Below are positions 56,190 to 64,000 of a stretch of 64,000 nt of DNA, in pieces. This DNA is from Trachythela sp. YZ-2020 (Eukaryota > Cnidaria > Anthozoa > Malacalcyonacea > Clavulariidae), in the NCBI GenBank assembly GCA_016169945.1, contig JADLSH010000367.1, forward strand, positions 682,001 to 746,000, written 5' to 3'. Numbering within the stretch: the first letter of the stretch is position 1; each line of letters starts with the position of its first letter. Below the pieces are notes generated by a model, which worked only from the letters and a program-made list of their open reading frames with translations, made no database searches and had not been told where the DNA came from. A program made the position numbers and the translations under genes.

Positions 56190-56790
56190 TTTAAACATTT
56201 ACCTGCATCCGTCAAATTTATTCAGTGTCAAACAGTTCTACGCAACACCTTAAAAACATCTCCAAACGATAAAAGAACTCTGGAAGTCAACTAATACTCA
56301 TACTAACATCCAATACGATAGCTACAACTCAACCAAGGAAGTTTTAAATAAATTTCATTCTGTCCAAGAGGATAAACTTAGGGAACACTTGACATGTCAA
56401 GGTTCCTTTTTTACAAATGTTTCCAAATTCTCCCTGTCACAACTTAACGCGATATGGTCTTTATCCCAATCAAAACTTTCCAAAGAATATTTTTAATTTC
56501 ATAATTCGCTACATAAACAACACTCTCCCTTCTCGAAAGAACCTAAATAGATGGGGATATCTCATCAAGTCCGCATGACTGCTCATTCTGCCGTTTACAG
56601 TCTGAAACCCTTTTACACGTTGTTGCCGGTTGTCAACAATACTTGGAACGATTTACATGGAGACACGATTCAGTACTGAATTTTATTGCAAAAGCTTTTC
56701 AAACTATAAACGCGTGTAAACTATTTGTTGACCTCCCTGGATTTGACAGCCCCTCGATTATAACAGGAGACGAATGTCGTTCAGTTAGTT
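56190..56790 (+). mobile_element. LINE C-terminal fragment with zinc knuckle
   Basis: Plus-strand frames, with frameshifts, read NIFNFIIRYINNTLPSRKNL then WGYLIKSDCSFCRLQSETLL, HVVAGCQQYLERFTWRHDSV and LFVDLPGFDSPSIITGDE. The CxxC-H-C knuckle and the 'WRHD.VL' and 'DLPGF' motifs are typical of the end of R2/NeSL-like reverse transcriptases. The domain that should follow is found instead upstream, at 54947-55300, so the parts are out of order or come from two copies. Confidence 0.6.
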
Positions 56791-57166
56791 TGGGAATAGT
56801 TGTCAATTTTGGCACAGTACATAATAGATAATTCGTCCTGCTAAGCGATAATAAACAAAAAATAGATTAAGTCAGCTTTGCAAGTATAAGGAAGGTTCGC
56901 TTATTTGTACCTTAAGGCAAATCAGTTTGATTGTCAAAATCAATAGACTTATTGGAGTAGTTCATTTTTAAACTATTCAGTAAAAAGCTCAGTAGAAAAG
57001 TCTCTAATTAGTACTGCACGAATATTCAGTTCGTCTTACGAATTGATCTAAAATTTGGAAGAAAAAGATATTAACACGTAACTTATACAGTACCAAAATT
57101 TGGCAAAACAAAACTGTCGGTTCCCATGTCATTATCTACACGTGCGGAACTAAGTGTTACTGCATG
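56786..57166. repeat. Duplicated ~1-kb unit, partial copy D
   Basis: Diverged copy of 52612-53096 with the same order of blocks ('ttggcacagtacataataga', 'attaagtcagctttgcaagt', 'cattatctacacgtgcggaa'). Confidence 0.6.
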
Positions 57167-57962
57167 ACTAACCAACACTTAATCCCTCTGGCAATGCGTG
57201 CGAAAAATGCAAATAAGAAAAAGGGGCGCTACTAAAAATGCCTAAGACTTCGCAACTCTGCACAGAACGACCAAGCCTTCGTTGAATGCAAGAAGAACTC
57301 TGCAGCTAAGAGCCTAAGAAGAAATTTATTCAGGTATACGAGCTTATAAGTCTGCTAATTATTACTTGACGTGTGCTGCTTTATTGTGTATTTTAACACT
57401 TGTTTATTATAATAATGACGTTTACATAGGTTGTGGCCAAATTCTTATGGTACAAATGCTGGACTAACTAAAGGTTTGTTTTTGGAGAGGGAGTAAAACC
57501 GAAGGACCCGGACAAAACCCGCGAAGTACAGGAGAGAACAACCCACAATTCTACCTACATGAGTTTTCAATCACGGTCGTTTAAGCAACATGCATGCAGA
57601 CAAATCGACCTACTTTAGCAGGATAAATTCAGGTTTAATATGGAGATCGAAGTACGGTGCGCTAACTCCATCTGGAATCCGTGCTCGACCTATCAGAGAG
57701 AGTAGGTTTGGTCAGTGATAAGGAGCGCCTTACATGGAACAGGCAAAGACGCACCTCTTAGGGAGTTTTGTAATACACGCTGTGTATACGGCTAAAGTGA
57801 GCATTAAGGCGTGTAGACACACGTCTTTACTTTCAAGTGTAGTGATACAAAGCTCACCTTAAGTGCAGTGCCAAATTTTGGATAATATGGCAAACTTGCC
57901 AATATAGCATACCAATGCCGCATGAACTAGGATTGTAATTAAAGATTTTTTTTTTGTTTCTA
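57167..57962. other. 5' flank of the knottin gene
   Basis: A SINE-like repeat occupies 57460-57705 (gagagggagtaaaaccgaag core). 57260-57332 ends in a donor-like 'tcag|gtatac' and might be a 5' UTR exon of the knottin gene; weak. An acceptor 'tttttttttgtttctag' ends at 57962. Confidence 0.4.
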
Positions 57963-57994
57963 GTTTGCTTATATAACTCCATTAGAAAGCAACA

Positions 57995-59065
57995 ATGAAG
58001 TCAGTTTTGCCAGTATTTTTATTCACATGCCTTTTGGTTGTTCTCTGGTCAAGCCAAGCTGAGTAAGTCGTCAGTAAGTGGCCTCCAATCACGATGTTGA
58101 GAGGGGCTTTATTAAAGAGTGGACATATTAGAGGGGGGAATATACAAGAAAACGTTTAGTTGAGAATGGGCTTAGTAGAGAGCCGATCGTATTTGAACGG
58201 AAGTTATTTGAGAGGGGCTTTATAAAGAAGGGGCTTTTTAGAATGGGGGTTTAGTTGTGATGTGGTATATTTGAGAGAAGGCTTATTAGAGGGGTCATTT
58301 CAGAGGGGCTTTTTATAGAGGGGGGGGGGGGGGGGCTTCAGGATAGAAAATAATATGTTCGTAATATAGATGTTTTAAGCAGCCAAATCTTTTAACGATC
58401 TATAAATTTCTTATTTGAACAGAGCCAAAGGTATTCACAACTTTGGTGATTCTTTCGAATCCGATGTGGACTCTGATGTGCTGCGTAAAAGGTAGTTATT
58501 TAATGTCGATTGCACATGGTGTGTCTGACCAAATAATCAGATCCAGAGGCTCATGATACACAGGCTCGACAACTAAAAGGCTTAAGGTCATTTTTTGGTA
58601 AGGGGGGAAAAACAGATCCCGGCACAGCAGAGAACCAACCAAACCCTACTTACACGATTTTTCATGCACAAGGAAATCACCAAACCTATGCAAATTCCCT
58701 ACTTTCGACCTACAATGGTGAACATGAAGCTGCACACAATGAAACCGCATCTGCCACCGTGCAACTAGTTGTTAATATTTTCATATTCCGATTTTCATGT
58801 TTGGTCTGCGGCGATATAGTTTTAAATCCTATACGAATCTAAAAATGTTTAGTTGGTCATTTAAATTGAGTATATATACGTAGTTAATGTAATATAATGG
58901 GGAAAATAATAAGAATGAACAGTTCTGGAACAAGGCATCTAATGACATGCCGTGTATGCGTTTTCTCACAGAGCCGGATGTAAGCATGATGGAGAACCTT
59001 GTATGAATTATTTTGAGTGTTGCAGTGAAACCTGTGGTGATGGTTCTTGTGAAGGGGAATGGTGA
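57995..59065 (+). CDS. Secreted cysteine-rich (ICK/knottin-like) peptide precursor
   Basis: Three coding exons: 57995-58062, 58423-58491 and 58972-59065, both introns in phase 2 and GT-AG; 76 codons before the TGA at 59063-59065. Exon 1 is a textbook signal peptide: Met-Lys, a long Leu/Val/Phe core, then small residues. Exon 2 is an acidic propeptide ending in basic residues that complete a Lys-Arg processing site across the junction. Exon 3 encodes a mature peptide of about 30 residues with six cysteines spaced C-x6-C-x5-C-C-x3-C-x4-C, the inhibitor cystine knot pattern. One module per exon is common in venom and other secreted peptide genes. Exon 3 has a donor after the stop (59076/59077) and a 3' UTR exon starts at 60431 with AATAAA at 60575. 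A 5' UTR acceptor lies at 57962. Target and role (venom toxin, defence or signalling) cannot be read from sequence. The second intron holds a SINE-like repeat. No second copy is seen here. Confidence 0.78.
58100..58340. repeat. Degenerate 'gaggggctttattagagggg' short repeats in knottin intron 1
   Basis: 'gaggggct' and 'ttagaggggg' variants recur about ten times, ending in a G run of 14 at about 58320-58334. A simple repeat with G-quadruplex potential; no gene. Confidence 0.55.
58559..58767. mobile_element. SINE-like repeat, third copy, in knottin intron 2
   Basis: Contains 'ggcacagcagagaaccaacc', 'ctacttacac' and a tail 'ccgcatctgccaccgtgca', matching the order of blocks in the copy at 5005-5290, with heavier divergence. 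Confidence 0.45.
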
Positions 59066-60430
59066 CATGGAAAAAGGTAATGTCGAAAACAACAAATTTT
59101 TATTTACTTTTGGCCAAGCCCAGTTTACATCTAAGACCTATACCTGACTAGCTAAAAACTGGACATAACGCTTGAGACCATTCGAGTCCAAATAGAATAT
59201 GCGAGGGAAATACAATGTCAATGATAAAATATCGTGTTGTTGTTATAACGCGGCTAGCGATTATATGGCACGGATTGCGGATAAGTAGCGCGGGTTGCGT
59301 ATATAATCGGTAGCGGAGGCTATAGCGGATCGCAGGAAAGAAGCGGATACCTTCTTCTCGTGAATTATCTAGGGCGCTAAAAAAGACAATAAGTTTTCTT
59401 TCTTACACCTGTTAAACTAACGATGTGCATGCAGGCGAGCGTTAGGTGACTTTGGCACCTATATCTCTTGTTACTATTGGCATTATGGACATCTTAACAT
59501 CCGAGAAAAATGCTATTGAAAAAATCACATTTCTATTTTTGATCGAGGAAAATGGAATATAATATATAGAGCTCACTGGCCAGTCATCGCTGGCCACGTG
59601 CTCGCCCCATGCATTATTTTTGCTCTTCTGTCAACCTTGAAAACGTCTATAAACCATTCCTTCCATTGACGTCTTGAACATTTCATGGAATAACCCTACA
59701 TTATTCTTTTTTTTTATGGTATTGAGATTAAAATCTAAAAAAATTCCGGGTTTTTTACCTCTGGATAAACACCATGGCCACAAAATCATATTTTCACACT
59801 TTCCAATGAAAACTCGAGAAAAAATGGTCGTTTTTAGTGCAGTCTCGTTTCTTGCTCTCGTTGGGAGAAAAAAATTTGAAACACACACAAAATAGCCATA
59901 AATTGCAAATCATGAATAAGGCCTATCATTAATCAGCCATTTTTTCTAAGGTCTGACAACGTTGCAACTGTACTCATTTCACAATCCTGCATGGATATAT
60001 ATAAACCTTGGATCTTAAAACTAGATCGATGACCATCACAAATCCACTGTCCTGTTGCTGACATGTTAGAAGAGGTTTTTACAGTTTCTGATTATTGGTG
60101 AGAAATGAAGCATGTTGTCCACTTGTCCAGATAGGAAAATGGTCACCATGCAGTGAACTCTCTTCTTAAATTTGCCAAGAAACAACTAACGACGTTACAC
60201 CCATATGCATGGCCGCCTCAAGTCTCCTTTACCTATATATCTCAGTTACATAGGAAAGGCAATTGCTTGATAATAAAACTAATTTAAACAGCTAACAATT
60301 TTATTTGTAAAATAATGTAAAAACTTTAATAGTCTCTTCCCATTGTAAATATTCTGGCTTGAAATTTGGCTGACTGAATTCAAAAGCACGCTCTTATATA
60401 AACTCACCAGAATTGTTTGTTTTTTGTAGG
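59066..60430. other. 3' UTR intron of the knottin gene
   Basis: Donor at 59077 and acceptor at 60429-60430 are good. Within it lies a short quasi-repetitive GC-richer stretch at 59250-59345 (gcggattgcggataagtagc). An open frame at 59674-59895 has no family signature. Confidence 0.4.
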
Positions 60431-60574
60431 TTACAACTTTACTTGTGACAAAGACCACATGTATGCGAAAACTGTTTATTAGTTTAGATTAAAGGAAATA
60501 AGGTGTCTGGTTTTTTAGTTTGCATTTTCGTAGTTATCGTATCCGTATACTGTCTCAAGGCTTTCTAGTTAAGA

Positions 60575-60580
60575 AATAAA
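60575..60580 (+). promoter_or_regulatory. Polyadenylation signal of the knottin gene
   Basis: AATAAA, 145 bp into the proposed last (3' UTR) exon, followed by AT-rich sequence. Confidence 0.55.
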
Positions 60581-60955
60581 AATAATTTTCATATCCATGG
60601 TGTGTGAATCATTGCTGTAACTGTGAATATAAATGTCGTTATAACACTTCATAACAATTGTACTTGTTGAAAACGTGCATGCTCTCTATACTAATTTCAA
60701 CAAGTATATTGTAATTTGAATTATAGAACTGTCTTTGTTAGCTAAAAGCGGCGCTGCGTCATGGCTGCGTAAAGTTTGCATATTTACTCCCAAACCAATA
60801 TGGACGTCCTTTCAGTAGTGCCGACTGAGCATCTAAATGAAGCGTTCTGCGTTTGGATAAAATTGGAATTCAATTAAGACATGTAGCTGAAACGTACTGT
60901 AAAAATTAAAATGTGCATTGGTCAATCTTCCACCGCCTGTTCTGTTTAGCTATAT

Positions 60956-61141
60956 GTGATACTAAAAACCAGTCAGACCTTATTGAATAGATTCAGAAGA
61001 GCTTTGCTCATCATCCTTCCCGAAATGAAGTATCACGATGCATTGGCCCATACCGGATTGGAAATAAGTACATGCAGACATAATTCTTGTGAAAAATTCA
61101 TTAGAAAATTAAAGCTTGACACTGGCCCAGTCAACCTCTAA
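60956..61141 (+). mobile_element. LINE RT C-terminal remnant
   Basis: Plus strand reads LNRFRRALLIILPEMKYHDA, LAHTGLEIST and CEKFIRKLKL, matching the 'QKRALRIIYPEMSYDDAL..SGL' tail of CR1/L2-like reverse transcriptases. Heavily truncated. Confidence 0.6.
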
Positions 61142-61149
61142 TTCTCTCA

Positions 61150-63750
61150 AAGATGTTGTTGCAATTCGCGAGAACTCAAATAGTCACAATTACAATCTAA
61201 GGTCTGAACCAAATTGTATATTCGGAAAACAAATACAGAACGATTGCAAAATTTTATAACCGTTAACATAGAGTATGTATGTATGTACTTTTCGCTTACC
61301 GCAAGGTTGCCACTACAGCCTGTTTCATGACAATGAAGGAATCTTCAGGAAGACGAAAACCCCTCCTCCCCTATTGGACATCCAGACCCCTCAATAGCAC
61401 GGGGGGTGGGTGGGGTGGGGGTGCGCATATTAAATGATCGCCCAATGCTGGTGGTATGTTGGCTGGCTGAAAAGGTGACTAATGGGCAATTCCAGCTATC
61501 GCAATGCATGCCGGTAGAAGTGGTTATTTTTCCATTTCGCGCCAAATGGCGGACGGAAAATGTGTATTTTAAACGAAGCTATATTTTTACATTTTTATGC
61601 TTTATCTTTCGCTCCAAACACTGGTTTAAAAGTTGTATTTTTAGCAGAGGTGATCAGGATTCATAAACGTAAGTTTCGACGAAATCCATTCGATAATTCG
61701 CGAGAAAATTGCTTTCGAGTTGACACAGGAGTGAAGCAAATTTGGCAAAAAGCTGGCTTCGAAAACTACTCTGTCGCACGTTTTGAAGTAAATAAAGTGA
61801 TCGGTAAGAGCACTGTGGACAATTTACCCCTTCAAATGGAGCTCTGTAACCAAAGAATCTAGATTTATTGTTTTTATGTATTTCTGACTGCTTGATTTCT
61901 ACGTACAGGCAGTTAAAAATCAAAATGTTTTAGCCGACATTTTGTCAACATGTCCCAGAGGCATGGCTTCACTTTGACATGGTTTGTCGCGAAAACAAAC
62001 CCGGTTTACTAGCAACTTTCTCGTTATTTCCGAACAGTATTGACTGTAAAATACTTCTGCTTCGCTGTTGACTTTATCTTGGCTATATTTTTGGTTGTGG
62101 CCACATGTGTTTATAGAATAGTTGCAAAAATTAGTGTTTTGGTTGCTGTGTGTATGCAAAAGGTTGTATTTTTAAGAAGCCCTTCCATTAAAATAACTGA
62201 AAATATATTATATGCAAAGTCCTTTGTCTGCCACTACTTCAGACAGTAAGTAGTGACTACCAGTGATTGCTGAAAGTTGTTAACAAACAGCCCTTTGTCC
62301 CATGATATACTGTGGTTCAACTATAATTGTTTAGGGGCTGTTCATAAGACCCATGCTTGCTATGGCAGCTATGCCCATACCAAGATTGCTTCATATATTG
62401 TTTTATATATATCTATAACCTTGGGGTCCAGTGTCGGCTGCAGCCAAAAATATACAACACTGCTAGTCCCACAACATTTGGAAGGGTTGTTGTCGTTGCA
62501 GCCCATGACTGCTCGCTTGCTAGGACCAAGGCCAGATTTTGGTGTACATGCTGAGGGAGGTGAAATAAATTTTAGGGGAGGTGCAGTGTCTATGCCCCAG
62601 GAAGAGTGGGTTCTTGAATTTTAGGGTTTGTAAAGTTAATAACCTGCCCCCTATTCTTCCACAAAGTTTATGGAAGTTAGGAAGTATCAATTTATTCTTT
62701 CCAACACAACTAAAACCAATATGTAAATAACTGTTGAATATGCATTCATGCAGATATGCTTACTTTAATGTAAATGCCGTGGAAGTTGAACACCTTGGGG
62801 AAAATTAAAGGTGCATGTTGCTGACTAGGTGCATGTTGCTGCTGATCACAGTTGGTGCATTCATGACAATTGTTGTAGATAAAGAGGTTAGGGTGGTTTT
62901 AGTGTGCCCAATAGTAAGAATTGACATTTTTAAAGATTTTGTCTTTATTATTATAACGGCCAACTCAATTACCTTTGTTTACTTTTGAAGTCCAAGGTTT
63001 TATTTATTTAATTCCCACCTAAATGTCCACATGAGTTATAATTGTAGGCTGATGATGGTCTTGGCAATTCATGCTAGCTGACCTTGCAAGCTTGTCATGT
63101 GCCTAATATGTGTTGGCTATCCAAGCCAACAGAAAGAAATGATATAATCATATTTCCTGGAAAATGAAATTAGTGTATATTTTGCAAAATAGGTAATTAC
63201 AGAAAATGTTCACACTCCCCCCTAAGGGAAATGGGAAGTTTGCTCACTATCTCCACTCCCTTCTTAGGAAGAGATCTCCCCCTCTTAGTAAGATATCTTA
63301 AACAGGGACCTAAGGTGCCCCTTTGGAAGTGCCAATCTGAACCAGATTTCATCCACACCCTGTGAACTTGATAAATTTTTTAATTGATTTACTTGAGTGA
63401 CATACAGTTGCAGACCCTTCATGAAGCAGCAAGAGAAGCAGAAACTGACCTGATGGTCCACAACAGTTTGGTTTGTTCACTGCCCACCCCCCTCCCTCCC
63501 AATAATGATTCACAATCTAGAATGTTTGGTGTGGATTGAAATATTTGAATGTTGATGAGCACTCTTGGAACATTTGTAATTATTAATAAGCTCCTTCCCC
63601 TGTAGATTTGGAAGGATGACAATAGAAGTCTTGGAGGGGAGTCCAGACCTTTCAAGGCCTAGCCCTACCAGTTTGACCCACTTGAAAGTTTCATGTGAAC
63701 CCAGTAATGTGGAGATGTTGCCTTAGTCCAACGGCCATTTAGTCACTAGC
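61150..63750. other. Intergenic, no gene supported
   Basis: Open frames of 60-115 codons lack family signatures and do not chain through splice sites. 61540-61565 has 'tttcgcgccaaatggcggac', an E2F/YY1-like combination that could mark a promoter, but no coding exon follows. Confidence 0.4.
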
Positions 63751-63765
63751 ATGACCGGATTTTGA

Positions 63766-63875
63766 GGGGAGCTGAGCACATCTCCTGGGATAATTTTGCA
63801 CCTCCCCTAAGAATTTTTGCACCTCCCCTGAGAATTTTTGTGCCACCCCTGGTAATTTATACACCTCCCCTTGTT
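63766..63875. repeat. Imperfect ~24-bp tandem repeat
   Basis: 'ttttgcacctcccctaagaa' is repeated four to five times with changes (tgcacctcccctgag, tgtgccacccctgg, tacacctccccttg). Confidence 0.6.
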
Positions 63876-64000
63876 AACAGTTAAATGATGTATCAAATTT
63901 AATATTGAATAATAACAGAACCATTACAACCAACTTGCCAAGTTTTGGTCAAACACAATTTCAATTGGATAAGTCACACAATCATAATGCATAAATACAT

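Noticed and set aside
62040..62249. Small hydrophobic secreted or membrane protein
   Set aside because: No splice partners, no upstream promoter features and no processing or cysteine pattern; likely chance.
1..64000. CRISPR array, operon structure or bacterial genes
   Set aside because: Nothing prokaryotic is visible; introns, LINEs and SINEs show the window is eukaryotic.

Overview
This is eukaryotic, AT-rich DNA. Genes are split into many short exons with GT-AG introns of hundreds to thousands of bases, and introns and intergenic space are full of MITEs, fold-back palindromes and LINE debris. The gene content (a metazoan-type Aster/GRAMD1 sterol transporter, the ribosome-biogenesis helicase DDX51, CR1-like and RTE-like LINEs, a Crypton-type tyrosine recombinase, and a small knottin-type secreted peptide) suggests an invertebrate animal, most likely a cnidarian or another marine invertebrate. 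The species assignment is inference.

Layout. (1) About 0.9-15.2 kb, minus strand: a GRAMD1/Aster gene rebuilt as 17 phase-consistent exons (GRAM domain, acidic/basic linker, VASt/ASTER sterol-binding domain). Its C-terminal membrane anchor probably lies left of the window. Its introns hold piggyBac-like and pogo-like MITEs, a tRNA-derived SINE and fold-backs. (2) About 15.2-29 kb: mostly AT-rich and non-coding, with a set of plausible minus-strand exons (17.6-26.6 kb) from a gene I do not recognise. (3) 29.0-43.0 kb, minus strand: DDX51 in 8 exons, with a 2-nt frame disruption just before Walker A and one GC-AG intron. A spliced Crypton/DUF3504 tyrosine-recombinase gene sits in its intron 3, on the same strand, inside a perfect 25-bp inverted repeat. 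(4) 43-57 kb: a transposon graveyard. An RTE-like LINE (minus) is split by a CR1-like LINE (plus), which is itself split by a 0.9-kb PIF/Harbinger-like element. Next come diverged copies of a roughly 1-kb unit and pieces of other LINEs. (5) 58.0-60.6 kb, plus strand: a compact three-coding-exon gene for a secreted cysteine-rich (inhibitor cystine knot-like) peptide with signal, propeptide and mature modules. (6) 60.9-64 kb: LINE remnants and low-complexity sequence, with no gene I can support.

The genes do not form a pathway. GRAMD1 (ER-plasma membrane sterol transfer), DDX51 (nucleolar rRNA processing) and the knottin peptide (secreted) are unrelated neighbours. The strongest leads are the knottin precursor, the inverted-repeat-flanked tyrosine recombinase nested in DDX51, the unidentified 17.6-26.6 kb gene, the three-level nested insertion, and a class of fold-back palindromes with similar centres. 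All exon models come from reading splice signals, reading frame and recalled family similarity; no alignment or transcript data were available.
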